Below are positions 14,277 through 21,035 of a DNA stretch of 21,035 nucleotides, one piece after another. Source of the DNA: Actinomycetes bacterium (GTDB taxonomy: Bacteria; Actinomycetota; Actinomycetes; Propionibacteriales; Nocardioidaceae). Below the pieces are notes generated by a model that was given only the letters and a program-made list of their open reading frames with translations, ran no database searches and was not told the origin of the DNA. How positions within the stretch are numbered: the stretch's first letter is position 1; each line of letters opens with the position of its first letter. The stretch covers positions 1 to 21,035 of the forward strand of contig JAEZEJ010000058.1 of NCBI GenBank assembly GCA_023417775.1, written 5' to 3'. Both the position numbers and the translations under genes were made by a program.

Positions 14277-14303
14277 ATGAGGATTCCCTCATCTAAGGAG
14301 TGA
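14277..14303 (+). CDS. Putative leaderless upstream ORF MRIPSSKE (8 aa)
   Basis: Very short reading frame starting about 6 nt after a -10-like hexamer and ending 1 nt before the dehydrogenase ATG. The AAGGAG ribosome binding site of the dehydrogenase lies inside its last sense codons. If transcription begins as predicted, it would be translated leaderless and could couple to the downstream gene. It could also be chance. Confidence 0.35.
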   Translation: MRIPSSKE

Positions 14304-14304
14304 C

Positions 14305-15165
14305 ATGACGATCGAACGCATGGGTGTCATCGGCGGCGGGCTGATGGGCTCGGGCATCGCCGAGGTCAACGCACGAGCCGGACTCGATGTCGTGCTCGTC
14401 GAGATCTCCGACGAGGCCGCGACCGCCGCACACGGCCGGATCGAGGCGTCGCTGCGCAAGGCCGAGCAGCGCGGCAAGATCACCGCCGACGAGCTGGTCG
14501 CGACCCTCGACCGCATCCATCCCACTCCCGATCTCGGCGCCCTCGCCGATCGCCAGCTGGTGGTCGAGGCGGCGAGCGAGAACGAGCAGATCAAGCTCGA
14601 CCTGTTCACCAAGGTCGGCGCGATCCTCGAGGACGACGACGCGATCCTCGCGTCCAACACCTCCTCCATCCCGATCGTCAAGCTCGGTGCCGCGTCGGGG
14701 CGCGCCGGCCACGTCATGGGCGTGCACTTCTTCAACCCCGCGCCGGTCATGAAGCTCGTGGAGCTGATCCCCTCGCTCACGACCTCCCCCGCGACCCTCG
14801 ACCGGATGCGCTCCTATGTCTCCGAGACGCTCGGCAAGCGTCCGATCGACGCGACCGACCGCGCCGGCTTCATCGTCAACTCGCTGCTCGTGCCCTATCT
14901 GCTGTCGGCGATCCGCATGTACGAGGCGGGCTACGCCTCGGCCGAGGACATCGACCAGGGCATGGTGCTCGGCTGCGGGCACCCGATGGGACCGCTCGCG
15001 CTGAGCGACCTCATCGGCCTCGACACGATCCAGGCGATCGGCGAGTCGATGTACGAGGAATTCAAGGAGCCGCTCTACTCCCCGCCGCCGCTGCTGGGCC
15101 GCATGGTCGACGCCGGCCTGCTCGGCAAGAAGTCGGGACACGGCTTCTACCCCTACGGTTCGTGA
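14305..15165 (+). CDS. fadB2: 3-hydroxyacyl-CoA (3-hydroxybutyryl-CoA) dehydrogenase, FadB2-like (286 aa)
   Basis: NAD(P)-dependent interconversion of 3-hydroxyacyl-CoA and 3-oxoacyl-CoA in fatty acid or butyrate-type metabolism; cytoplasmic. The Rossmann motif is GVIGGGLMGSGIAE (10-15 core). Active-site elements are Ser119 in NTSS, His140 in GVHFFNPAPV and Glu152. The C-terminal dimerisation domain has GHPMGPLALSDLIGLDT and ends KKSGHGFYPY. Length and sequence resemble mycobacterial FadB2 (286 aa). AAGGAG lies at good spacing before the ATG. The GNAT gene begins by GTGA overlap with its stop. Confidence 0.93.
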   Translation: MTIERMGVIGGGLMGSGIAEVNARAGLDVVLVEISDEAATAAHGRIEASLRKAEQRGKITADELVATLDRIHPTPDLGALADRQLVVEAASENEQIKLDLFTKVGAILEDDDAILASNTSSIPIVKLGAASGRAGHVMGVHFFNPAPVMKLVELIPSLTTSPATLDRMRSYVSETLGKRPIDATDRAGFIVNSLLVPYLLSAIRMYEAGYASAEDIDQGMVLGCGHPMGPLALSDLIGLDTIQAIGESMYEEFKEPLYSPPPLLGRMVDAGLLGKKSGHGFYPYGS

Positions 15166-15752
15166 GGTCTCCCGGACTGGCCGATATCGCCTGGCCAGTC
15201 CGCACCCGGCGACTCTCCCTGCGTCCGCTCACCACCGAGGACGGCGACGCCCTGTGGCGCTATCGGCGGTCCGGTGACGTCACCCGGTGGACCGGTCGCG
15301 CGCCGCGCAGCCGCGAGGACGTGACGCGCGACTTCCTCACCGAGGAGCATCTGGCGTCGGCGCTGGTGGTCGAGCGCGAGGGCGAGGTGATCGGCGACCT
15401 GACGGTGGGGGTCGAGGATGCCCCGGGGCAGCGCGATGTCGCCGATCAGCTGGCGGGCCGTCAGGCCTGGCTCGCGTGGAGCGTCGACCCCGGCCATCAG
15501 GGACAGGGGATCGGCGCCGAGGCCGCCGACGCGCTGCTGACGATCTGTTTCGAGTCGCTCGGCCTGCACCGGGTCCACACCCAGTGCTTCGCCCTCAACA
15601 CCGCGTCGTGGCGGCTGATGGAGCGCATCGGCATGCGTCGGGAATCGCATCAGGTGCGCAGCAGCCTGCACCGCGAGCTCGGCTGGACCGATGTGTACGG
15701 CTACGCCCTCCTCGCCGACGAGTGGAACGCACGCCATGGCGACCCGAGCTGA
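15162..15752 (+). CDS. GNAT-family N-acetyltransferase, RimJ/RimL-like (196 aa)
   Basis: Acetyl-CoA-dependent N-acetyltransferase; substrate not predictable. It opens with TRRLSLRPLTTEDGDALWRY, typical of the RimJ/RimL group. The acetyl-CoA binding motif A is AWSVDPGHQGQGIGAEAADALL (Q/R-x-x-G-x-G/A form), followed by LGLHRVHTQCFALNTASWRLMERIGMRRE, also typical. Start is GTG at 15162, overlapping the dehydrogenase stop as GTGA, so it is likely translated with it. Confidence 0.9.
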   Translation: MRSPGLADIAWPVRTRRLSLRPLTTEDGDALWRYRRSGDVTRWTGRAPRSREDVTRDFLTEEHLASALVVEREGEVIGDLTVGVEDAPGQRDVADQLAGRQAWLAWSVDPGHQGQGIGAEAADALLTICFESLGLHRVHTQCFALNTASWRLMERIGMRRESHQVRSSLHRELGWTDVYGYALLADEWNARHGDPS

Positions 15753-15778
15753 CCCCCGATCCCGGTGCAGGTCGCTCC

Positions 15779-15951
15779 GAGAGCGGTGAGTGGTCAACCA
15801 CCCGGACGGCGGACGAGACTCGACGGTTGACCGCTCACCGCTCTCCGGCCCGACAGGATCTCGGTGGCCCATCAACCACCCACCACCACTCGACGGTTCA
15901 CCGCTCACCGCTCTCCCGCCCGACAGGATCCCGGTGGCCCATCAACCACCC
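15779..15951. repeat. Tandem 70-bp repeat with long inverted repeat between convergent genes
   Basis: Two copies of a unit at 70-bp period (starting 15818 and 15888) differ at 3 of the 64 aligned bases. Just before them, 15779-15799 is an inverted copy of 15825-15845 (20 of 21 positions), able to form a long hairpin; it could pair instead with the equivalent part of the second unit. The left arm contains GGTGAGTGGTCAACCACC (15785-15802), which recurs with two changes at 20987. The element fills the 205-nt gap between the GNAT and SRPBCC stops and may act as a bidirectional terminator or REP-like element. Confidence 0.75.
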
Positions 15952-15957
15952 GGAGGT

Positions 15958-16434
15958 CTAGCCCACCAGCCGGCGCAGTCCGCGGACGATCGGTGTCCAG
16001 CGGACCGGCGCGGCACCGCCTCCGACCTCCGCGAGCGCCTTGGCGAGACCGTCCTCGATGAGGGCGTCATGGAGCGGACGGAAGAGCAGGGGCCACGACC
16101 AGCGAGCCGGCCCCCGGGTGCGCATCGCCAGTGTGTGGCGCAGGATGCTGCCATCGGCGTCACCCTGCACGGTGAATTCATGGAACCCGTCGAAACCCGC
16201 GGGCCCGGTGAAGGCGAACCGGACCCATCGGCCGGGGACATAGTGCGCTACCTCGTACCGGATCGGGCCGTGGCCACCGACGGCCCCCGGGGCGAGGGGG
16301 CGATCGAAGCGCATCGCCGGCCACTTCTCCTGCGGCCACAGCCGGTCGTTCTCGCTCGCGAGACCGTCGAGGAGGGCGCCGGCGACGGCTGGGGGCACCG
16401 GCAGCCGGCGCTCGTGGACATTGAGCACAGCCAT
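15958..16434 (-). CDS. SRPBCC-family protein (158 aa)
   Basis: Small START/polyketide-cyclase-like fold protein, often binding hydrophobic ligands; the role here is unknown. The sequence MAVLNVHERRLPVPPAVAGALLDGL, the later GPIRYEVAHYVPGRWVRFAFTGP, and FDGFHEFTV are consistent with this superfamily. Position 16434 is chosen as start over an ATG 13 codons upstream because the family N-terminus begins near MAVLNVHERR, with an AAGG-containing sequence upstream. It is divergent from the acyl-CoA synthetase gene, separated by 151 nt containing no other gene. Confidence 0.75.
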   Translation of the reverse strand: MAVLNVHERRLPVPPAVAGALLDGLASENDRLWPQEKWPAMRFDRPLAPGAVGGHGPIRYEVAHYVPGRWVRFAFTGPAGFDGFHEFTVQGDADGSILRHTLAMRTRGPARWSWPLLFRPLHDALIEDGLAKALAEVGGGAAPVRWTPIVRGLRRLVG

Positions 16435-16585
16435 CGCGCCCCGCCTTCTCGCCACCGACACGGTCGGCGCCACGCTATCAGCGGCGGACGGGACCGGAGC
16501 GGCTTTCGGATGTGGTGCGACCGGACGAGTGCTTCAATGCAGTGAGACCCGTCATACGACTCGCCGCCGGCCCGGAGGAGCACCC

Positions 16586-18106
16586 ATGAAGGTCCCGTTC
16601 AGCATCCGCGACTTCCTCGATCGCGCGTACACGGTCTACCCCGATCGCGTCGCGATCGTCGACGAGCCCCATCAGACGGCGCCATCGTGGGGCGAGCTGA
16701 CGTACCGCGATGTCATGCGGCTGGCGCGGTCGCAGGCCGCGACCCTCGACGCACTCGGGATCGAGCGCGGCGCGCGGGTGGCATGCGTGTCGCACAATGC
16801 CGCCCGGCTGCTGGTGTCCTTCTTCGGCGTCTCCGGATGGGGCCGGATCTTCGTGCCCGTGAACTTCCGGCTCGCGCCGGCCGAGGTCGAGTACATCGTC
16901 GAGCACAGCGGCGCCGAGGTGGTCCTGCTCGATCCGGATCTCGTCCACCTCGCCGATGCCGTCGATGTTCCGCACGTGTTCATCCTGGGCGAGGACGACG
17001 AGAAGATCTGGTCGACCACCGCCGAGCCCGAGCCCTGGGAGCCCGATGAGGACGCGACCGCCACCATCAACTACACCTCCGGCACCACCGCGCGCCCCAA
17101 GGGGGTCCAGCAGACCCACCGCGCGCTGTGGACGAATGCGACCGTCTTCGGCTGGCAGTCGTCGGTCAGCGATCGCGATGTCTACCTGCACACACTGCCG
17201 ATGTTCCACTGCAATGGCTGGGGGCAGGTCTACTCCGTCACCGGCATGGGCGGTCGACACATCGTGCTCCGTCAGATCGACGGCACCGAGATCCTGCGTC
17301 GCATCGAGGAGCACCAGGTGACCTTCCTGTGCTGCGCCCCCGCGGTGCTCTCGGCCACCCTCGACGCGGTGAAGGACTGGGACGGCCCCACCGGACGCGA
17401 TCGCGTGCGCTGCATCGTGGCCGGCGCACCGCCGCCCACCAGCACGATCGAGCGGGTGCGCGACGAGCTCGGCTGGGAGTTCATCCAGATCTACGGGCTC
17501 ACCGAGACCGCCCCCCTGCTGACGATGAGCCGGATGCGCGCCGAATGGGAGGATGAGGAGCCCGCCGAGCAGGCGCGTCTACTCGGCCGCGCCGGGGCCC
17601 CCGCGCTCTCGACGCAGATCATGGTCAACGACTCCGGTGAGATCCTGGCCCGCTCCAATACCGTCCTCGAGGGCTACTGGGAGAACCCGGAGGCCAGCGC
17701 GGAATCCCTCGCCGACGGCTGGTTCCACACCGGTGACGGCGGCACCTATGAGGAGGGCCAGGTCACGATCCTGGACCGCAAGAAGGATGTCATCGTCTCC
17801 GGCGGCGAGAACGTCTCGTCGATCGAGGTGGAGGACGCCCTCGCCTCGCATCCGGCCGTGCGCGAGGTCGCCGTCATCGGCATCCCGGACGACCGATGGG
17901 GTGAGCTGGTCACCGCCCTCGTCGTCGTGGAGGGCGAGGTGAGCGATGACGAGCTCAAGGCCCACGCCCGCGAACGGCTGGCGGGCTACAAGGTGCCCAA
18001 GCGGGTGGAGTTCCGCGAGGAGCTGGCGCGCACCGCGACCGGCAAGCTGCAGAAGTTCAAACTCCGCCAGGAGTTCTGGTCCGGCCGCGACCGTACAGTC
18101 AACTGA
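16586..18106 (+). CDS. Acyl-CoA synthetase / fatty acid-CoA ligase, ANL superfamily (506 aa)
   Basis: Activates a carboxylic acid, probably a fatty acid, to its CoA thioester via an acyl-adenylate. The ATP loop is YTSGTTARPKG (163-173). YGLTETAP, the WFHTGDGG hinge region, DRKKDVIVSGGENVSSIEVE and the catalytic Lys487 in RTATGKLQKFKLR are all present. Length is normal for medium/long-chain FadD-type ligases. The ATG at 16586 has GGAGGAG 6 nt upstream and begins the conserved N-terminus; a longer frame extends upstream without support. The serine hydrolase gene follows 26 nt later. Confidence 0.93.
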   Translation: MKVPFSIRDFLDRAYTVYPDRVAIVDEPHQTAPSWGELTYRDVMRLARSQAATLDALGIERGARVACVSHNAARLLVSFFGVSGWGRIFVPVNFRLAPAEVEYIVEHSGAEVVLLDPDLVHLADAVDVPHVFILGEDDEKIWSTTAEPEPWEPDEDATATINYTSGTTARPKGVQQTHRALWTNATVFGWQSSVSDRDVYLHTLPMFHCNGWGQVYSVTGMGGRHIVLRQIDGTEILRRIEEHQVTFLCCAPAVLSATLDAVKDWDGPTGRDRVRCIVAGAPPPTSTIERVRDELGWEFIQIYGLTETAPLLTMSRMRAEWEDEEPAEQARLLGRAGAPALSTQIMVNDSGEILARSNTVLEGYWENPEASAESLADGWFHTGDGGTYEEGQVTILDRKKDVIVSGGENVSSIEVEDALASHPAVREVAVIGIPDDRWGELVTALVVVEGEVSDDELKAHARERLAGYKVPKRVEFREELARTATGKLQKFKLRQEFWSGRDRTVN

Positions 18107-18132
18107 GCGCCGGACATGGGACACTGCCCGGG

Positions 18133-19233
18133 ATGAGTCCTTCCAGCATCCGCGACCTGATCGAGCGGACCCGCGCCGGGGAATCGCTGCCCGGGGCCGT
18201 CTGGGTGACGATCGAGGACGGCCACACCGCGGTCGACTCTCTCGGGTACGAGCGCGATGCGATCTTCCGGATCGCCTCACTCACCAAGCCGCTCACGGCG
18301 ATGCTGGCGCTCTGCCTGGCGCACCGGGGCATCCTGTCCCTCGATGACCGGGCCGACCGTTGGCTCCCGGAGCTCGGCGGACGACCGGTGCTGCGCACCC
18401 TCGGCTCCGAGCTCGACGACACCGTGCCCGCCCGGGGCCGGCTCACGGTGCACGACCTGCTGGTCATGGGTCTCGGCTTCGGCTGGCACCCCGCCTTCGA
18501 CGGGAGCCAGCCGATGCAGCGGGCCATCACCGACGCCGGGCTGGGGCCCGGGGCGTTCGCACCGCAGATGAGCCCGGAGGCGTGGCTCGGCGAGGTCGGT
18601 GCGCTGCCGATGATCCATCAACCGGGTGAGGGCTGGCTCTACGACTCGTCGTATACGGCACTCGGCCTCCTGCTGGAGCGGGCCGGCGGCGCCGACCTCG
18701 ACACCCTGCTGGCCGAGCACGTCACGGGCCCGCTGGGCATGGAGGAGACGGCTGGCGTTCTCTCCGCGGAAGATCTTCCTCGGCTTCCGGCGCTCCTCGG
18801 CGGCGATCCCCCCAGGATCGAGCGGGCTGCCGGCGATCCGGCCGCCGCGCTCGTCCCGCCGCTGCGGGGAGGCGCGACCGGGCTCTTCTCGACCGCCGCC
18901 GATCTGTGCCGCCTCGCCCTCGCCCTCCTCGGCGAGCCGTGCGCCCTCCCCGCCGGCCTCGTCGACACGATGCGGCATGACCATCGCGGCGCCGGGCAAC
19001 GGGCGATGAGCGAGCTCTTCCTCGAGCCCGGCACGGGGTGGGGATACGGCGTGGCGGTGGACGTGCGCCCTCGTTACGGCTCACCCGACCGCTTCGGCTG
19101 GTCCGGGGGCACCGGCACGACCCTCTTCGTCGATCCTCGCCGCCGCACCGGAGGCATCCTGCTCACCCAGGTCGGCTTCGACGCGGCCTTCATGTCGCCG
19201 CTGCTGAAGGACTTCTGGCGCCTGACCGCCTGA
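18133..19233 (+). CDS. Serine hydrolase, beta-lactamase/class C esterase family (366 aa)
   Basis: Probably a cytoplasmic esterase, amidase or related enzyme of the beta-lactamase fold rather than an antibiotic resistance enzyme. The nucleophile motif is SLTK (Ser49-Lys52), the second motif YDS (Tyr170-Ser172), and WSGGTGT near residue 330 replaces the KTG triad. No signal peptide or lipobox is present, unlike periplasmic or secreted beta-lactamases. The ribosome binding site before ATG 18133 is weak (CCCGGG). It lies 26 nt after the acyl-CoA synthetase gene and is likely co-transcribed with it, suggesting action on an acyl ester or thioester; this is inference. Confidence 0.87.
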   Translation: MSPSSIRDLIERTRAGESLPGAVWVTIEDGHTAVDSLGYERDAIFRIASLTKPLTAMLALCLAHRGILSLDDRADRWLPELGGRPVLRTLGSELDDTVPARGRLTVHDLLVMGLGFGWHPAFDGSQPMQRAITDAGLGPGAFAPQMSPEAWLGEVGALPMIHQPGEGWLYDSSYTALGLLLERAGGADLDTLLAEHVTGPLGMEETAGVLSAEDLPRLPALLGGDPPRIERAAGDPAAALVPPLRGGATGLFSTAADLCRLALALLGEPCALPAGLVDTMRHDHRGAGQRAMSELFLEPGTGWGYGVAVDVRPRYGSPDRFGWSGGTGTTLFVDPRRRTGGILLTQVGFDAAFMSPLLKDFWRLTA

Positions 19234-19236
19234 GCT

Positions 19237-19289
19237 CCTCACGCCCCGGGGCGGCGGTAGTCCATCAACGCCATGGAGCCCGGGTGAGG
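19237..19289 (+). terminator. Weak hairpin after the serine hydrolase gene
   Basis: CCTCA plus CCCGGG (19237-19250, with a 3-nt bulge) can pair with CCCGGGTGAGG (19279-19289) just after the stop codon. No T-tract follows. The stretch 19290-19449 beyond it holds no supported gene. Confidence 0.3.
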
Positions 19290-19449
19290 TCGACCAGGCA
19301 TCGCCGACCACGGGTTCGGGCATCGCTCGCCGCCCGGATCGCGTTCCGTCCAGGTCGAGTGGTGACAGTTCTTCCCTGCCGGCTGAGCGATTGCTGACCA
19401 AATCCTCGCTCTTGCCCCTTCTCGGGCCGATTCGCCCCGGAATCCTGGG

Positions 19450-19455
19450 TAACGT
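19450..19455 (+). promoter_or_regulatory. -10-like TAACGT before the carboxyltransferase uORF
   Basis: TAACGT fits TANNNT and predicts a start at 19462, exactly the A of an ATG. The same TAACGTG occurs in the putative export-cassette promoter. No clear -35 element is visible. Confidence 0.4.
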
Positions 19456-19461
19456 GCCGTC

Positions 19462-19545
19462 ATGAGCGAGCGAAGCGAGCGAACGATCAGGCCCCTCATG
19501 CCGACATCGGCCCACACTGTTCTTCTCCAGGCGATGGCGGCATGA
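19462..19545 (+). CDS. Putative leaderless upstream ORF (27 aa)
   Basis: A 27-codon frame beginning MSERSERTIRPLMP, starting where transcription is predicted to begin, and ending in TGA that overlaps the carboxyltransferase ATG as ATGA. The 14 bases around its start (CATGAGCGAGCGAA) are repeated exactly at the start of the carboxyltransferase. It could be a coupling or regulatory uORF, or an older start region left by a small duplication. No known function. Confidence 0.4.
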   Translation: MSERSERTIRPLMPTSAHTVLLQAMAA

Positions 19546-20978
19546 GCGAGCGAAAGCCCACCATCATGCCGGTCCGCGAGCTGCTCGAGCTCGTGGTGGA
19601 CGCCGACTCCTTCACCTCCTGGGACGAGCCCGTCGACCTCACCGGAGTCGACCCGGACTACCGGGCCACGCTCGAACGAGCGGCCGAGCGCGCCGGGACC
19701 GATGAGTCGGTCATCACCGGTCGCGCCACCGTGCACGGACGCCCGGTCGCGATCATCGCGAACGAGTTCGGCTTCCTCGCCGGGTCAATCGGCGTCGCCG
19801 CCGCTCGACGGATCACCGCCGCCGTCCGCCGGGCCACCGCCGAGGGCCTCCCGCTGGTGGCCTCCACGTGCTCCGGCGGCACGCGCATGCAGGAGGGCAC
19901 CACCGCCTTCGTGCACATGATCGAGATCTCGCGTGCGATCGGCGACCATCGCGCCGCGGGGCTGCCCTATCTCGCGCACCTGCGCCACCCCACCACCGGC
20001 GGCGTGTTCGCCTCGTGGGGCTCGCTCGCGCACATGACGGTCGGCGAGCCGGGCGCGCTGCTCGGCTTCCTCGGCCCCAAGGTCTACGAGGCGCTCTACG
20101 GCGAGCCCTTCCCGTCCGGGGTGCAGACCAGCGAGAACCTGGCCGAGCACGGCATCATCGACGCGGTCGTGCCGCATGAGGACCTCAGCGCCATCCTCGA
20201 CCAGACCCTCGCCGTGCTCACCGACGGACCCATCGACTCCAGCCGCACCCGTCGCACCGCACCCGTGGTGGGCGAGCGATCGGCCTGGGAGTCGATCCAG
20301 ATCACCCGTCAGCCCGATCGTGCGGGTGTCCGCGAGCTCATCCGCTACGGCAGCGACATCATCGTGCCGCTGCGCGGAACCCAGGACGGACAGCGCGACT
20401 CGGCGATGATGCTGGCCCTCACCCGCCTCGACGGCGTGCCCTGTGTCGTCATCGGACAGGATCGCAAGCGGCAGACCGAGGAGCACCCGATGGGCCCCGC
20501 GGCGCTGCGGGAGGCGCGTCGCGGGATGTCCCTCGCCGAGCAGCTGGGCCTCCCGCTGGTCTCGGTCATCGACACCCCCGGCGCGGCGCTCTCCAAGGAG
20601 GCCGAGGAGGGCGCGATCGCCGGCGAGATCGCGCGCTGCATCGCGATGCAGTCCTCCCTGAGGGTGCCGACGGTGAGCGTGATCCTCGGTCAGGGCTGCG
20701 GCGGCGGCGCACTCGCGATGCTGCCCGCGGACGTGACGATCGCAGCCGAGAACGCCTGGCTCTCGCCGCTGCCGCCCGAGGGCGCCAGCGCCATCGTCCA
20801 CCGCGATGTCGATCACGCCCCGCAGATGGCCGAACAGCAGAAGGTGTCCTCGGCCCATCTGCTCGCCGAGGGCACGGTGCAGGCGCTCGTCGCCGAGGGG
20901 CCGGGCGTGCCGGCCGAGGACTTCGCCCGCGCGATGGCGGCCGAGATCGCGGCTCAGCTCCGCGGGCTCACCCGCTGA
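19542..20978 (+). CDS. accD3: Acetyl-/acyl-CoA carboxylase carboxyltransferase, fused beta-alpha, AccD3-like (478 aa)
   Basis: Carboxyltransferase that moves CO2 from biotin carrier to acetyl-CoA or another acyl-CoA for fatty acid synthesis; cytoplasmic. The N-terminal half resembles AccD (LVASTCSGGTRMQEGT, SWGSLAHMTVGEPGALLGFLGPKVYE) and the C-terminal half AccA (RQTEEHPMGPAALREARR, SVIDTPGAAL, ILGQGCGGGALAMLPAD), giving a single fused chain. The four-cysteine zinc finger of AccD is absent. Size and layout fit mycobacterial AccD3 more than the biotin-linked AccA3 partners. The ATG overlaps the stop of a short upstream ORF. No biotin carboxylase is encoded in the window. Confidence 0.88.
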   Translation: MSERKPTIMPVRELLELVVDADSFTSWDEPVDLTGVDPDYRATLERAAERAGTDESVITGRATVHGRPVAIIANEFGFLAGSIGVAAARRITAAVRRATAEGLPLVASTCSGGTRMQEGTTAFVHMIEISRAIGDHRAAGLPYLAHLRHPTTGGVFASWGSLAHMTVGEPGALLGFLGPKVYEALYGEPFPSGVQTSENLAEHGIIDAVVPHEDLSAILDQTLAVLTDGPIDSSRTRRTAPVVGERSAWESIQITRQPDRAGVRELIRYGSDIIVPLRGTQDGQRDSAMMLALTRLDGVPCVVIGQDRKRQTEEHPMGPAALREARRGMSLAEQLGLPLVSVIDTPGAALSKEAEEGAIAGEIARCIAMQSSLRVPTVSVILGQGCGGGALAMLPADVTIAAENAWLSPLPPEGASAIVHRDVDHAPQMAEQQKVSSAHLLAEGTVQALVAEGPGVPAEDFARAMAAEIAAQLRGLTR

Positions 20979-20986
20979 TCCTGGGC

Positions 20987-21035
20987 GGTGAGTCGCCAAC
21001 CACCGGACCTCACGCTCGGTGGTTGGCTCGTCACC
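20987..21035. repeat. Palindromic repeat/terminator hairpin after the carboxyltransferase gene
   Basis: GCCAACCACCG (20995-21005) pairs perfectly with CGGTGGTTGGC (21017-21027). GGTGA (20987-20991) pairs with TCACC (21031-21035) across a 3x3 internal loop. The sequence GGTGAGTCGCCAACCACC at 20987 is the same repeat, with two changes, as 15785-15802. It begins 8 nt after the stop codon and runs to the window edge, so it may be incomplete. Probable terminator built from a dispersed palindromic repeat. Confidence 0.65.

Noticed and set aside
15779..15951. CRISPR array
   Set aside because: Only two long, nearly identical units without distinct spacers and no cas genes; it is a tandem duplication.
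16421..16585. N-terminal extension of the acyl-CoA synthetase frame
   Set aside because: Not similar to the family N-terminus, and the ATG at 16586 has a strong GGAGGAG.
16542..16589. GTG-started 15-codon frame ending in an ATGA overlap with the acyl-CoA synthetase
   Set aside because: It resembles the other two uORFs, but no -10 element is correctly placed (TTCAAT is only 3 nt away and lacks the conserved A), so chance is more likely.
19239..19736. 165-aa minus-strand frame in and beyond the intergenic region before accD3
   Set aside because: No domain, no convincing ribosome binding site, and overlaps the carboxyltransferase start.

Overview
The window is very GC-rich, gene-dense and full of ATGA/GTGA stop-start overlaps. 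With the gene families present (FadB2-like and AccD3-like lipid enzymes, a SipW-type signal peptidase, exported RCC1 propellers), this points to an actinomycete (Actinomycetota). The genus cannot be fixed from the sequence alone. No rRNA, tRNA, CRISPR array, transposase or phage gene was seen.

Left region (1-6853, minus strand). A closed seven-gene operon reads leftwards: GntR/UTRA regulator, ascorbate-family PTS EIIA, EIIB and EIIC, a split transketolase (N half then C half), and a full-length transketolase. Most junctions overlap or nearly touch, and a strong hairpin lies beyond the last gene. None of the ascorbate catabolic enzymes (lactonase, decarboxylase, epimerases) is present. The likely logic is that a sugar or sugar-like compound is phosphorylated during uptake and is then used directly as a transketolase substrate.

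Middle region (6854-13649). A 377-base divergent intergenic region carries two copies of the dyad ACTGGGA-N5-TCCCAGT, 41 bp apart, just upstream of a plausible promoter. It drives a rightward five-gene export cassette. The genes are a two-TM protein with an oddly placed sorting-signal-like N-terminus, a TasA/camelysin-like secreted protein, two large secreted seven-bladed RCC1-like propeller proteins, and a SipW/ER-type Ser-His signal peptidase. The two propeller genes share an almost identical 284-bp 5' segment but have strongly diverged propellers, and each propeller appears to be inserted inside a fibronectin-III-like domain. A LuxR-type regulator is encoded convergently, its 3' end overlapping that of the peptidase gene; it is the obvious candidate to bind the twin dyads. 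This cassette is the best candidate for an undescribed system.

Right region (13774-21035). A small lipoprotein gene lies upstream of luxR on the minus strand. Next come a FadB2-like 3-hydroxyacyl-CoA dehydrogenase overlapping a GNAT acetyltransferase, a repeat-rich convergent intergenic region, an SRPBCC protein on the minus strand, an acyl-CoA synthetase followed by a cytoplasmic beta-lactamase-fold hydrolase, and an AccD3-like fused carboxyltransferase. Together these suggest acyl-CoA metabolism. The dehydrogenase and carboxyltransferase genes are each preceded by a tiny ORF whose ATG sits about 6 nt after a -10-like element, suggesting leaderless upstream ORFs. A palindromic repeat family (GGTGAGTNGNCAACCACC) occurs after the GNAT gene and again after the carboxyltransferase gene.
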